A DNA stretch of 40,266 nt from an uncultured Phascolarctobacterium sp. (GTDB taxonomy: Bacteria; Bacillota; Negativicutes; Acidaminococcales; Acidaminococcaceae). The DNA lies in NCBI GenBank assembly GCA_947629685.1, contig CANREP010000016.1, positions 1 to 40,266 of the forward strand, in the 5' to 3' direction. The stretch's first letter is position 1. Every line of letters starts with the position of its first letter. Below the pieces are notes generated by a model. The model saw nothing but the letters and a program-made list of their open reading frames with translations, was not told the origin of the DNA and searched no databases. This document shows positions 25,599 to 34,362 of this stretch, in pieces. The position numbers and the translations under genes are program-made.

Positions 25599-28416
25599 TT
25601 AGAAGCTCCACTGCAAACCGGCATTGATCTGATACGTTTCGTCATTATCATTACCGAAGGATTTTTCAAAGTCCAGATATGGCTGCGCCTATATGTCTTT
25701 CGCCTTTGTCATCTTTATTATCCAGTTTGTCGTAGCCCAGCTGGTACATGGTGTTCATGCTTCTGAATTCATCTTTCATGCCTATACGGTCATGACGCAG
25801 TCTCACCCACATTCCTTCATCTCCGTCTATATATCTTGCTTCGCCAAGACGTTTGTTGAGTCTGTCCATATATACTGCGTTTTTATAGTTGACATGGCTC
25901 ATGTTGATGATGGTCTCACCGCTGTCTGTCAGGTCATCATCGTCGCCCGGGTCTATGGTACTGCTGCTTCTCACCAGGTAAACATTCTGACTGTTTTTAC
26001 CTTCCTCTATCTTGTCATAGGTATTTTCAACATAACTGCTTCCTGGCTTATCGTTACTTTCCGTAAAGCCACTGCCGCCATTGTAATCGCTTTCTTTACC
26101 TACATCCTGATACTTTTCTTCTGCTTCACTTTCTTTATCCATGTCTACATATTGTACGCCAAGTTCTACGTTTCTCAGTCCTCGTCCTTTGACAGCATAT
26201 GTATTTCCGAATGTTCCAGCACCATTATAGGCGCCGCCATATTCAAAGCTTCCTTCTGCATCTGCTATGGTAGCAAAACGTATTCTTTCTCCTGCTTGCA
26301 GATTCAGCAGATCTCTTTCGTTATTTACAACTAAACTCTGGCCGCGGGCAATCCAGGTAGCGCCGTTACTTAAGCTGATTTCTACATTACCGGCGCTTGT
26401 TACATCAAGAGCATTACCGTTATTATCAACAAATGCAGAATTATGGAACATAATATCTTCGTTACCTACATCTGCAAGCTCGTGATAATCGTCAACCTGT
26501 CCTTCTAATACAGAGTTTGCTCCGCTTAAATTCAAAGTAATCTGTCCACCGTTGCCGGCAAAGACATCGCCGTAAATCTGGGTTGTTTCACCGCCGATGC
26601 TGATAGTACCGCCGTTAATGCTATTGCTCCCCGAACCGGCAACAAGCGAACCGTAAACATAATACTTGCCGTCAACATCAGTCCAATCAATATTAGCACC
26701 CTGTACGCTGCGTAAAGCTATATTGTTGATTTTTTCTGAATCATCAGAAGCATCTCCAGTATATAAGCCTGAATAATCTCCATAATCAGTTTGGCTGTCC
26801 GGCAAATTTATATAAGCCTGATTAACTTTTAACTCACTTTGCTGCATATTAACAGCGGCAGCAAACTTATCGGTAGAATCCACATCATTTATATAGAGCT
26901 CATCAATCTGAACTTTCGCATCTTCATAATTTGTATTCTTATTAACACCCAAGCCTATCGCCACACCATTTTTAGACGTAACACCATCTATTCTCAATAC
27001 ATCTATATGAGAACCTTCTTCTGTACTATCAACACCTTTTGTTATCTGCAATCCATAAACATTTTTCTCTGTCGAACTTATATTTTTTATATCAACATAA
27101 CCAGCTAATAAATCCTGCTTATTAACATACAATCCATAAGTTTTTACTTTATCTGCAGTGATATTTTCAACTTTAATATTTTCTACGTTCTTCATTTTAG
27201 TATTCTCTAAAAGAATGCCGGCTAAATATCCATACGCTGTCGTAACTTTGGACTTAATATTTTTCGCTGTTAACGATAAAATATCTTTATCTGTTTGTGT
27301 ACTTGATATGTTGATACCTGTAATCTGATTAATGGTTTTACCGCTAAATAAAATATTTTCAACGTTGATACTGTCCACTGTAAATGAACCGCCATCAGTT
27401 AACTCTACGGCATCTGCATCAGAATACAAATAACTATTATTTATATCTGCAATAAGTTCCAAATCACTTACTGTAATATTATTTATGGAAGAAACTGTAT
27501 TATTAGCATTAAATCCACTCGCTATACCTTTGGCATCTTCAATAATAATATCTTTAGCTTCTATTTGTCCGCCATCAATATCAATTAAACTCTCTTTAAA
27601 TTGAACAGGAGCATTTGAATCTGTACTCTGTATCGTAATATTTCCATCAGCCTTTAAATTGCCAGTATCTATAGCAGATGTTGAAAAATCTACATCTGTA
27701 AACGTAATGTTACCAGTTTCAACAAAAACGCTTTTATCTCCAGAAATACCATATTTGACGTCACTGTTGCTGATTATAATATCGCCCGTATTAAAACTTA
27801 CTGTCTCTTTGCCTGCACTTGATTTTAATTCTATTATTCCAGCATTTGTTCCACCATTTACATTATCAATAGTAATATCACCAACACTCATACTGCTTCC
27901 AGTACCATCGTCATCAGCCATTCCTACAGAAATTAAAGAATTAATATTTGAAAAATCAACATTTTGAATTTTCAAACTGCCATTTATAGTAAGCTTACCA
28001 CCATTGGTTGTAGTACCATTTTGCCCAACTTGAATCAAAGATGTATATGTCCTTTTATAACTGCTACCCCCTAAAAGCTCTTTTGTCGGTGTTATGGTAG
28101 CCGCATCATTATCGCCAATACTAACGTTACCATGAATAGTGAGACTGGACATAGCGGCATTCTTCTGGCTATTTTCCGTTGATACGATAATCCCGCGATG
28201 TTCAACATCAGTTATACTCAATCCATTGTCTAAAGCATTAATAATATAATCCGATTCTTTATTACCAATAATATAGATAGCTCCTACTTCGTTTGTTGTT
28301 GGAGTGTAAGTATTCATTTTATCAAAATCTGCTTCAGTAATTTTTTCTGCTGCATATACACTGCCTTGCATAACACTTAATAATACCAATGCAGTAAGTA
28401 AAGTTTTTCTCTTCAT
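25599..28416 (-). pseudogene. Autotransporter adhesin with a deleted beta-barrel
   Basis: The open frame 28416-25666 encodes a signal peptide (MKRKTLLTALVLLSVMQGSVYA), a ~760-residue repetitive Asn/Asp/Ser/Ile-rich passenger of the beta-helix type and the beginning of an autotransporter barrel (EGMWVRLRHDRIGMKDEFRS, then YQLGYDKLD). It then ends abruptly after ERHIGAAISGL. In another frame immediately downstream (about 25686-25599) the last barrel strands appear: PYLDFEKSFGNDNDE and INAGLQWSF with the outer-membrane C-terminal Phe, then TAA. An out-of-frame deletion of most of the barrel (roughly 200-250 residues by family size) explains this. The passenger could be made but not displayed. 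GGGAGGAG precedes the ATG. The gene is clearly more AT-rich than its neighbours and follows an XRE regulator gene. Confidence 0.82.
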
Positions 28417-28450
28417 ATTGCTCTCCTCCCACGTGCTTTCATGTTAAATA

Positions 28451-28489
28451 AAACAAAAAGGCAAATATTCTCTGGATATTTGTCTTTTT
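28451..28489 (-). terminator. Hairpin terminator or attenuator between the XRE gene and the autotransporter
   Basis: A long imperfect stem (28455-28468 with 28476-28489, one A-C mismatch) begins within 6 nt of the xre stop and is followed by TTTTTGTTTTATT on the minus strand. No clear promoter is seen before the autotransporter, so read-through of this hairpin may set its expression. Confidence 0.65.
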
Positions 28490-28494
28490 TCTCC

Positions 28495-28818
28495 TTATTT
28501 ATCCTTATTTTTCCAGCTTACCAGCCTTAGCGCTTCTATCAGGTCTTCTAAGTCTATCTTGTTTTCAGTGGCTTTATCTTTGCCATTGTCATATCTTTCC
28601 TCATCGGCAAAGCTGTCGATGCTGCAATCCAGCGCCCTGCTTATCTTGACCGCCGTCCATAAACTGATACCCGTATTTCCCTTTTCTATATTGCTCATAT
28701 GGGTTTGCGATACTTCTATCGCTTTCGCCAGTTCTATCTGTGAAATCCCTTTCTGGATACGCAGCTTCCTTATCCGCTCACCTATTTTTTTGCAGTTAAT
28801 ATTAATTTCTTCCTGCAT
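28495..28818 (-). CDS. XRE-family helix-turn-helix regulator
   Basis: This is a small (107-residue) DNA-binding protein. The Cro/CI helix-turn-helix is clear: IGERIRKLRIQKGISQIELAKAIEVSQTHMSNIEKGNTGISL (about residues 12-52), followed by an acidic, charged C-terminal tail of unknown role. AAGGTGG lies 5 nt before ATG 28818; a GTG at 28827 lies inside that ribosome binding site. It is co-oriented with the autotransporter remnant, 78 nt upstream of it, and its promoter has a G7 tract in the spacer. Control of itself and of the surface protein is a reasonable inference; an XRE antitoxin role is possible, but no toxin gene is seen. Confidence 0.85.
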   Translation of the reverse strand: MQEEININCKKIGERIRKLRIQKGISQIELAKAIEVSQTHMSNIEKGNTGISLWTAVKISRALDCSIDSFADEERYDNGKDKATENKIDLEDLIEALRLVSWKNKDK

Positions 28819-28833
28819 AAAAACCACCTTATA

Positions 28834-28856
28834 AATATACTGTTTGACGATATATT
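28834..28856. promoter_or_regulatory. Inverted repeat, possible XRE operator
   Basis: AATATA and TATATT arms (28834-28839 and 28851-28856) flank an 11-bp centre. It lies between the predicted xre start (near 28859) and its ribosome binding site, a natural place for autorepression. Confidence 0.45.
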
Positions 28857-28865
28857 GTGTGAAAT

Positions 28866-28893
28866 ATTATAACACGTTTGCACCCCCCCGCAA
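28866..28893 (-). promoter_or_regulatory. Promoter of the XRE gene with a G7 spacer tract
   Basis: On the minus strand TTGCGG (28893-28888) and TATAAT (28871-28866) are 16 bp apart. A run of seven G residues (28889-28883) spans the end of the -35 box and the start of the spacer, so slippage would change the spacing. Confidence 0.55.
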
Positions 28894-28935
28894 GACATTT
28901 TGAGGTTGCAATACTTTCTTTATTCTGTCTTGCGG
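28888..28935. repeat. 10-bp inverted repeat next to the poly-C/poly-G tract
   Basis: CCGCAAGACA (28888-28897) and TGTCTTGCGG (28926-28935) are perfect arms around 28 nt. The left arm contains the predicted -35 box of xre. The rest of the ~300-nt gene-free stretch 28828-29126 holds only the elements listed separately here. Confidence 0.6.
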
Positions 28936-28980
28936 CTGGGACCATTTTTATTACGGCTTTTACCGAAAATCTTATACAAA

Positions 28981-29011
28981 AAAACACCGGACAAAACTTG
29001 TCCGATGTTTT
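28981..29011. terminator. Second terminator-like hairpin between lepA and the accessory module
   Basis: A 14-bp stem with one mismatch (28981-28994 with 28998-29011) is followed by seven T residues on the minus strand and four on the plus strand. It adds to the lepA terminator and insulates the module. Confidence 0.7.
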
Positions 29012-29093
29012 CAATAATCGTAATCCATATAATTTTATTAAATCTGCTTTATCAATTTATATATTTAAAATTTTAAACATAATATCCGGGCAT

Positions 29094-29125
29094 AAAAAAT
29101 ACCCTGCTATAAGGCAGGGTATTTT
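29094..29125 (-). terminator. Intrinsic terminator of lepA
   Basis: AAATACCCTGC/GCAGGGTATTT (29097-29107 with 29114-29124) forms an 11-bp stem with a 6-nt loop, followed by a run of T on the minus strand, directly after the lepA stop. Confidence 0.9.
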
Positions 29126-29126
29126 C

Positions 29127-30926
29127 TTAATCCATCTTCAAAATCGCCATGAAAGCTTCCTGCGGCAGTTCAACACTGCCTACCTGTTTCATGCGTTTTT
29201 TGCCTTCTTTTTGTTTTTCCAGCAACTTGCGCTTACGGCTGATGTCGCCGCCGTAGCATTTAGCCAATACGTCCTTGCGCATGGCACGCACATTTTCGCG
29301 GGCGATAATCTTGTTGCCGATAGCTGCCTGTACAGGGATTTCAAACATCTGACGGGGAATCAGCCCGCGCAGCTTTTCTACCAGCTGGCGGCCGCGGGAG
29401 GTTGCTTTTTCCCTATGCACGATAGCAGACAGAGCGTCGACAGGATCGCCGTTCAGCAAAATATCTACCTTTACCAGGTTGGAAGCGCGGTAGCCAGCCA
29501 GCTCATAGTCCAGCGAAGCGTAACCGCGGGTAACAGACTTCAATCTGTCAAAGTAATCATAAATAATCTCACTCAAGGGCAGCGCGTAGTGAATCATAAC
29601 CCTGTTTTCATCCAGATAGGTCATGTTCTCGTATTCACCGCGTTTTTCCTGACTCAGCTCCATAACCGCACCCACATAATCCTTGGGCACGATGATGGTA
29701 GCGTTCACATAAGGCTCTTCTACATGGTCGATAACCGTCGGGTCAGGGAAATTGGAAGGATTGTCCACCATTTCCACGTCGCCGTTGGTGCGGAACACTT
29801 CGTAAATAACGTTGGGCGCCGTAGTAATCAGACTCAGGTTGTACTCGCGTTCCAGCCTTTCCTTGATAACGTCCATGTGCAGCAAGCCCAGGAAGCCGCA
29901 GCGGAAGCCAAAGCCCAAGGCGATAGAAGTCTCCGGCTCAAACACCAGGGAAGCGTCGTTCAGCTGCAGTTTTTCCAGCGCGTCGCGCAGATTGTCGTAG
30001 TCAGAGTTTTCCACAGGGTACAGACCGCAGAATACCATAGGCGTAGCCTTACGGTAACCGGGCAGCGCCTGCTCGGCAGGTCTCAGCGCATCTGTTACGG
30101 TATCGCCGACGCGGGCGTCTTTCACGTTTTTAATTGCCGCGGCAAAGAAGCCTACCTGCCCGGGCTCCAGCGAATCTACGTTGACAATGCCAGGCTTAAA
30201 GTAGCCTACTTCCGTTACCTCAAACTCCGCGCCGGTAGCCATCATACGGATCTTCATGCCTTTTTTGATGCTGCCGTCGATAACGCGGACATACAGCACT
30301 ACGCCTTTATAAGCGTCAAACTTAGAGTCAAATACCAGCGCCTTCAGCGGCTTTTCAGCATCGCCGCTGGGAGCAGGCACCTTAGCTACGATAGCCTCCA
30401 GTACGTCCTCGATACCAAGTCCGGTTTTCGCGCTGCACAGCACGGCGTCAGACGCGTCGATGCCGATAACGTCTTCAATCTCGCGTTTCACGTGCTCAGG
30501 ATCGGCGCTGGGCAAATCAATTTTATTGACAACGGGGATGATTTCCAAATCGTTATCCAGCGCCAGATACACGTTAGCCAGCGTCTGCGCCTCGATGCCC
30601 TGGGTAGCGTCGATAACGAGCAGCGCGCCTTCGCAGGCCGCCAAAGCTCTTGATACCTCATAGGTAAAGTCCACATGACCAGGAGTGTCGATAAAGTTCA
30701 GCATATACTCCTGTCCGTCGCGCGCTTTATAAATGCTGCGCACTGCCTGAGCCTTGATGGTGATGCCGCGTTCTCTTTCCAGATCCATAGAGTCCAGGAT
30801 CTGCTCCTCCATCTCGCGTTTGGACAAAGTGCCAGTATATTCGATTAATCTGTCGGCCAGGGTAGACTTACCATGGTCGATATGGGCAATAATGGAAAAA
30901 TTACGAATTCTTTTTTGCTCCATCAT
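29127..30926 (-). CDS. lepA: LepA / elongation factor 4
   Basis: LepA is a ribosome-dependent GTPase linked to 30S biogenesis and back-translocation. AHIDHGKST (residues 14-22) is the P-loop, DTPGHVDF the G3 motif and NKIDLP the G4 motif. EF-Tu domain 2 and the EF-G-like domains III and V follow, with the LepA-specific C-terminal domain ending in GEGKKRMK-like basic sequence ([20 protein letters not shown]). At 599 residues it is full length. Two ATG codons are in tandem (30926 and 30923); AAGGAG spacing slightly favours the second. It is transcribed alone, between its own promoter and terminator. Confidence 0.97.
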   Translation of the reverse strand: MMEQKRIRNFSIIAHIDHGKSTLADRLIEYTGTLSKREMEEQILDSMDLERERGITIKAQAVRSIYKARDGQEYMLNFIDTPGHVDFTYEVSRALAACEGALLVIDATQGIEAQTLANVYLALDNDLEIIPVVNKIDLPSADPEHVKREIEDVIGIDASDAVLCSAKTGLGIEDVLEAIVAKVPAPSGDAEKPLKALVFDSKFDAYKGVVLYVRVIDGSIKKGMKIRMMATGAEFEVTEVGYFKPGIVNVDSLEPGQVGFFAAAIKNVKDARVGDTVTDALRPAEQALPGYRKATPMVFCGLYPVENSDYDNLRDALEKLQLNDASLVFEPETSIALGFGFRCGFLGLLHMDVIKERLEREYNLSLITTAPNVIYEVFRTNGDVEMVDNPSNFPDPTVIDHVEEPYVNATIIVPKDYVGAVMELSQEKRGEYENMTYLDENRVMIHYALPLSEIIYDYFDRLKSVTRGYASLDYELAGYRASNLVKVDILLNGDPVDALSAIVHREKATSRGRQLVEKLRGLIPRQMFEIPVQAAIGNKIIARENVRAMRKDVLAKCYGGDISRKRKLLEKQKEGKKRMKQVGSVELPQEAFMAILKMD

Positions 30927-30964
30927 AAGCTCCTTTACAGAAAGATATTTTATCAGTATTTTTT

Positions 30965-30994
30965 ATTATATCATTATTAAAGCCCCTCTTGCAA
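30965..30994 (-). promoter_or_regulatory. Promoter of lepA
   Basis: TTGCAA (30994-30989) and TATAAT (30970-30965) are 18 bp apart on the minus strand, with a start near 30958. Confidence 0.75.
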
Positions 30995-31164
30995 GTTCTC
31001 TGCCCCGGCATAAAACAGCTGTCGATAATTAACAATCTATATTATGGAAAGCATCGCGCCGATAAAACATCTCACGCCGTGGCGTTCACAAAAAGTTTGC
31101 TGTCCTGTTATATAATATTTGCTACAATATATTTAAGTAATTATTTAGTATGGAGGTATGACTT

Positions 31165-31704
31165 ATGAATACATTAGACGCCCTTGCAACCCGCCGTTCT
31201 ACCCGTAAATATCTGCCGCAGCAGGTAGAAAAGGAGAAAATCGACTTAATTTTAAAAGCTGCCTACGCCGCTCCTGTCGGACATGGCGCTTATAAAGACC
31301 TGCATATCGCCGTAGTCCAGAACGCCGAACTGCTGCAAAAAACTGCTGCTTACTGCGGTCAGGCATTCGGCAATGCTGCCTACAACCCGTTCTACGGTGC
31401 GCCCACTCTGATTATCGTCTCCGCCAAACCCAAGGCTGACGAACAGCTTGTCTACATCGCCGATGTAGGCTGCATTATGGAAAATATGCAGCTGGCAGCT
31501 ACCGAACTTGATTTAGGCTGCGTATACCTCTGGGCCATGCTGAACCGCATTACTCCGTGCCCCGAGCTTATTGAAGCACTGAAACTGCCGGAGGGTTATC
31601 AGGCTATTTCCGCGCTGGCGCTGGGCTATCCCGAAACGCCGCTTACTCCCAGGACCCTGGCTGATATTCCCGCAGGCAAAATCGCTACCGAATTTATTGA
31701 CTGA
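31165..31704 (+). CDS. Nitroreductase-family flavoprotein
   Basis: This is an FMN-dependent oxidoreductase of the nitroreductase fold. Visible landmarks are the N-terminal TRRSTRKYLP (FMN phosphate contact), AAYAAPVGHGAYKDLHIAVV and the C-terminal ALALGYPETP. At 179 residues it is a compact single-domain member. The true substrate is unknown; quinones, flavins and nitroaromatics are typical for the family. GGAGG lies 8 nt before the ATG. It is divergent from lepA with no clearly matching promoter recognised upstream, and 90 nt separate it from rpsT. Confidence 0.9.
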   Translation: MNTLDALATRRSTRKYLPQQVEKEKIDLILKAAYAAPVGHGAYKDLHIAVVQNAELLQKTAAYCGQAFGNAAYNPFYGAPTLIIVSAKPKADEQLVYIADVGCIMENMQLAATELDLGCVYLWAMLNRITPCPELIEALKLPEGYQAISALALGYPETPLTPRTLADIPAGKIATEFID

Positions 31705-31730
31705 TACGCAGGATTTTTTTCACAAAAACC

Positions 31731-31759
31731 TTGCTAAAACAGCCAGTCCATGATAGAAT
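31731..31759 (+). promoter_or_regulatory. Promoter of rpsT
   Basis: TTGCTA (31731-31736) and TAGAAT (31754-31759) are spaced by 17 bp, with a start near 31766. Confidence 0.75.
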
Positions 31760-31794
31760 ATTCCAGTACAAGTAATTTCAGGAGGTGAATTTCG

Positions 31795-32058
31795 TTGCCG
31801 AACATTAAATCTTCTATCCGCAGTGTAAAAACCGACGCAGAACGCCGTGCTAAAAATGCACCGATCAAAGCAGCTCTCCGTAACGCATCCCGTAAAGTTG
31901 TTGCTCTGACCGAAACCGGCGCTCAAGAAGACGCAAAAGCTACTCTGGCTACTGCTTCCGGTTTGATTGATAAAGCAGCTCGCAAAGGCATTATCCATAA
32001 AAATGCTGCAGCTCGCAAAAAATCCAGACTCGCTAAAAAAGTTAACGCTATGGCTTAA
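31795..32058 (+). CDS. rpsT: Ribosomal protein bS20
   Basis: S20 is a primary binder of 16S rRNA in 30S assembly. The 87-residue, Lys/Arg/Ala-rich helical protein begins MPNIKSSIRSVKTDAERRAK, the standard bS20 start. Initiation is at TTG 31795, 9 nt after AGGAGG; a non-AUG start of rpsT is also known in E. coli, where it is tied to autoregulation. It has its own promoter and a strong terminator. Confidence 0.97.
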   Translation: MPNIKSSIRSVKTDAERRAKNAPIKAALRNASRKVVALTETGAQEDAKATLATASGLIDKAARKGIIHKNAAARKKSRLAKKVNAMA

Positions 32059-32068
32059 TTTTGGCACG

Positions 32069-32098
32069 ACAACCTGTTATAAAGCAGGTTGTTTTTTT
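32069..32098 (+). terminator. Intrinsic terminator of rpsT
   Basis: ACAACCTG/CAGGTTGT (32069-32076 with 32085-32092) has an 8-nt loop and is followed by six more T residues. Confidence 0.9.
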
Positions 32099-32110
32099 GC
32101 CCTAAAGTAA

Positions 32111-32148
32111 AAAACTAAAGGCTGCCCGTAAGAAAACGGGCAGCCTTT
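32111..32148 (-). terminator. Intrinsic terminator of nrdR
   Basis: A 13-bp perfect stem (32117-32129 with 32136-32148) with a 6-nt loop is followed by AGTTTT on the minus strand, just after nrdR. Confidence 0.88.
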
Positions 32149-32159
32149 CATTTTTTCTG

Positions 32160-32630
32160 TCAGGAATTAACCGTATTGTTTTTGTTCATAATCCGCTGCA
32201 GCTCCTGCATGAAATTATTCACGTCGGCAAACTGGCGGTATACAGAAGCAAAACGCACATAGGCAATCTGGTCGGTCTGTTCCAAGTGCTTCATGACGAT
32301 TTCACCGATAATGGTGCTGTCAATCTCGCTTTCACCGCGCTGACGGATCTCTCTTTCCACGCTGTCGGCAATCTCCTGCACTTTTTCCAGAGAAACCGGA
32401 CGTTTTTCAAAAGCCTTGAGCAGCCCTGCCAGCAGCTTTTTACCGTCAAAAAGCTCTCTGCGCCCATCCTTCTTGCTCACTACCAGCGGCGCTTCCTCAT
32501 ATTTTTCGTAGGTGGTAAAACGTTTGCCGCATTTAGGACATTCACGGCGGCGTCTGATAGAATTACCTTCCTCAACGGAACGGCTGTCCACAACTCTGCT
32601 GTCATGGTAAGAACAAAACGGACATTTCAT
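32160..32630 (-). CDS. nrdR: NrdR, ribonucleotide reductase repressor
   Basis: NrdR senses ATP/dATP and represses ribonucleotide reductase genes. The zinc ribbon has CPFC (residues 3-6) and CPKC (31-34), followed by GKRFTTYEKYE and an ATP-cone domain (about 46-136) including VSKKDGRRELFDGKKL. Length is 156, which is normal. The gene is monocistronic. No ribonucleotide reductase gene is in the window. Confidence 0.96.
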   Translation of the reverse strand: MKCPFCSYHDSRVVDSRSVEEGNSIRRRRECPKCGKRFTTYEKYEEAPLVVSKKDGRRELFDGKKLLAGLLKAFEKRPVSLEKVQEIADSVEREIRQRGESEIDSTIIGEIVMKHLEQTDQIAYVRFASVYRQFADVNNFMQELQRIMNKNNTVNS

Positions 32631-32701
32631 TTTTTCACATCCTCACTTCAAACTGTTTATCCACTCGCACATCATATTGATATACGTCTGTATCTGTGAT
32701 T

Positions 32702-32730
32702 ATTATAACATATTGTACACTTATATGTAA
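32702..32730 (-). promoter_or_regulatory. Promoter of nrdR
   Basis: TTACAT (32730-32725) and TATAAT (32707-32702) are 17 bp apart on the minus strand, with a start near 32695. Confidence 0.65.
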
Positions 32731-32759
32731 AATAACCCTATACGCAAGCTGCCGCCCGC

Positions 32760-32793
32760 AAAAAAAGACCTGTGAAAAATTCACAGGTCTTTT
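32760..32793 (-). terminator. Intrinsic terminator of ftsZ
   Basis: A 14-bp perfect stem AAAAGACCTGTGAA/TTCACAGGTCTTTT (32763-32776 with 32780-32793) with a 3-nt loop has a T-run on the minus strand. Confidence 0.92.
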
Positions 32794-32807
32794 GTTTCTA
32801 AGTTTAA

Positions 32808-33929
32808 TCAGCCGCGCAGCCAGGGCGGAATCTCCGTATTATCGTTTCTCGGGAACGGTTTGAAAATACCTTCGCCGCTATTATGGTGTTCGCCGGTATG
32901 TTCAGGATTCTTAATCGTAGCCTGCTGGCCGCCGTAAATAGTGCGAGGGCTGCCGCCGGGCACGGAAGGATTCTTCTTTTCAAAGCCGGTAGCGATAACG
33001 GTTACTCTGATTTCATCTTCCAGGCTTTCGTCGATTACGGCGCCAAAGATGATGTTAGCGTTCGCGTCAACAGCCTCGGTAATAATATTGGAAGCTTCAG
33101 TTACGTCAAACAGGGACAGCTCTCTGCCGCCGGTAATATTGAACAGTACGCCCTGCGCACCGTCGATAGAAGCCTCAAGCAGCGGGCTCTTGATAGCAGC
33201 TTCAGCAGCGGCACGCGCGCCGCCTTCGCCTTTGGCAGTACCGATACCCATGAGGGCGCTGCCTGCGTTGGACATAATAGTCTTCACGTCGGCAAAGTCG
33301 GCATTGATGAGGCCGGGCACGCCGATCAAATCGGAAATGCCCTGCACGCCTTGGCGCAGTACGTCGTCGGCAATGCGGAAAGCATCCAGCATGGAAGTCC
33401 TGCGGTCGATAACCTGCAGCAAACGGTCGTTAGGAATGGTAATAAGGGTGTCAACCTTTTCTTTCAGATTGACGATGCCGCTTTCAGCCTGGTTCATACG
33501 GCGTTTACCTTCAAAGCAGAACGGTTTGGTAACGACGCCTACAGTCAGCGCGCCTACTTCTTTGGCGCATTCTGCTACTATATGCGCAGCGCCGGTGCCG
33601 GTGCCGCCGCCCATGCCTGCGGTAACGAATACCATGTCCGCGCCTTTCAGCACTTCCAGAATCTGGTCGCGGGATTCTTCGGCAGCCTTTTCGCCAATTT
33701 CAGGATTAGCGCCTGCACCCAGGCCCTTGGTAAGCTTTTCGCCGATCTGGATGCGTTTTTCCGCCTTGGAAAGCAGAAGCGCCTGAGCATCGCAGTTCAC
33801 GGCGATAAATTCCACACCTCTGACGCCCGCGGTAATCATACGGTTTACGGCGTTGTTGCCGCCGCCGCCGACACCGATGACTTTGATATTGGCAAGCGTT
33901 TCAATTTTAGTTTCAACATCTTCAAACAT
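32808..33929 (-). CDS. ftsZ: FtsZ, tubulin-like cell division GTPase
   Basis: FtsZ polymerises into the Z-ring. The tubulin signature GGGTGTG is at residues 107-113, preceded by [15 protein letters not shown] and followed by the T7 loop [12 protein letters not shown] short variable linker leads to the conserved C-terminal peptide TEIPPWLRG, which binds membrane tethers such as FtsA or SepF. Length is 373. AAGGGGG lies about 10 nt before the ATG. It is the last gene of the division cluster, with its own promoter and terminator; no ftsA lies upstream. Confidence 0.98.
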   Translation of the reverse strand: MFEDVETKIETLANIKVIGVGGGGNNAVNRMITAGVRGVEFIAVNCDAQALLLSKAEKRIQIGEKLTKGLGAGANPEIGEKAAEESRDQILEVLKGADMVFVTAGMGGGTGTGAAHIVAECAKEVGALTVGVVTKPFCFEGKRRMNQAESGIVNLKEKVDTLITIPNDRLLQVIDRRTSMLDAFRIADDVLRQGVQGISDLIGVPGLINADFADVKTIMSNAGSALMGIGTAKGEGGARAAAEAAIKSPLLEASIDGAQGVLFNITGGRELSLFDVTEASNIITEAVDANANIIFGAVIDESLEDEIRVTVIATGFEKKNPSVPGGSPRTIYGGQQATIKNPEHTGEHHNSGEGIFKPFPRNDNTEIPPWLRG

Positions 33930-33966
33930 ATCTGCAAATCCCCCTTAATTCTGGGTATCAAATTTA

Positions 33967-33996
33967 TTATAAAACTGTTAAATTTTTCTATTCAAC
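33967..33996 (-). promoter_or_regulatory. Promoter of ftsZ
   Basis: TTGAAT (33996-33991) and TATAAT (33972-33967) are 18 bp apart on the minus strand in the 100-nt gap between sbp and ftsZ; the start is near 33960. Confidence 0.65.
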
Positions 33997-34029
33997 AAGC
34001 AGTCTGAAATCTCCTGCTGAATCTGAAAT

Positions 34030-34362
34030 TTATTTTCCAATATACAGGCGTCTGATTATCGCCAGATTCTGGAAAATACGCATGCCGAAAATCAGCACCG
34101 CTACCATGTATAAATCTATGCCCAGCATATTGCCCGCATAGCACAAAATCGCCGACAAAATACCATTGACAAAGAAACCGGAAATGAATACCTCGGTATC
34201 GTACTTGCCTTCCATGGCGGCCCTGATACCGCCAAGTACGGCGTCAAGTCCGGCCAGCACCGCTACCGAAAGCAGCTTTGCATATTCCAGAGGAAGCGCA
34301 AACGGGCAATAGATGCCTAAGATGATACCTATCAGCAGCCCGCCAAGGATATAATAGATCAT
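34030..34362 (-). CDS. sbp: Small basic protein (DUF1290, Sbp)
   Basis: This is a 110-residue inner-membrane protein with about three hydrophobic helices, a GGIRAAMEGKYDTEVFISGFF loop and a basic end (RRLYIGK), matching the small basic protein found beside ftsZ in Bacillus and other Firmicutes. Its function is unknown. The ATG overlaps the stop of the DUF881 gene by 4 nt. Confidence 0.9.
   Translation of the reverse strand: MIYYILGGLLIGIILGIYCPFALPLEYAKLLSVAVLAGLDAVLGGIRAAMEGKYDTEVFISGFFVNGILSAILCYAGNMLGIDLYMVAVLIFGMRIFQNLAIIRRLYIGK

Noticed and set aside
25252-25611. A 120-residue N-terminal extension of hemW
   Set aside because: It would translate a promoter, a terminator and the purine mirror repeat as Lys/Glu-rich sequence, and HemW homologues start near residue 120 of the long frame.
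29005-29076. A 23-residue hydrophobic peptide (MFSIIVIHIILLNLLYQF...) that looks like a type I toxin
   Set aside because: Its ATG lies inside a terminator stem, there is no ribosome binding site, and the sequence is simply AT-rich; no antitoxin RNA is evident.
28878-30653. Plus-strand open frame of 591 codons
   Set aside because: It is the antisense shadow of lepA, with no family motifs and a His/Gln/Val-rich composition typical of reverse frames.
31081-31164. Promoter for the nitroreductase gene
   Set aside because: TATAAT and TACAAT boxes are present, but no -35 box lies at 16-18 bp from either, so no promoter is claimed.
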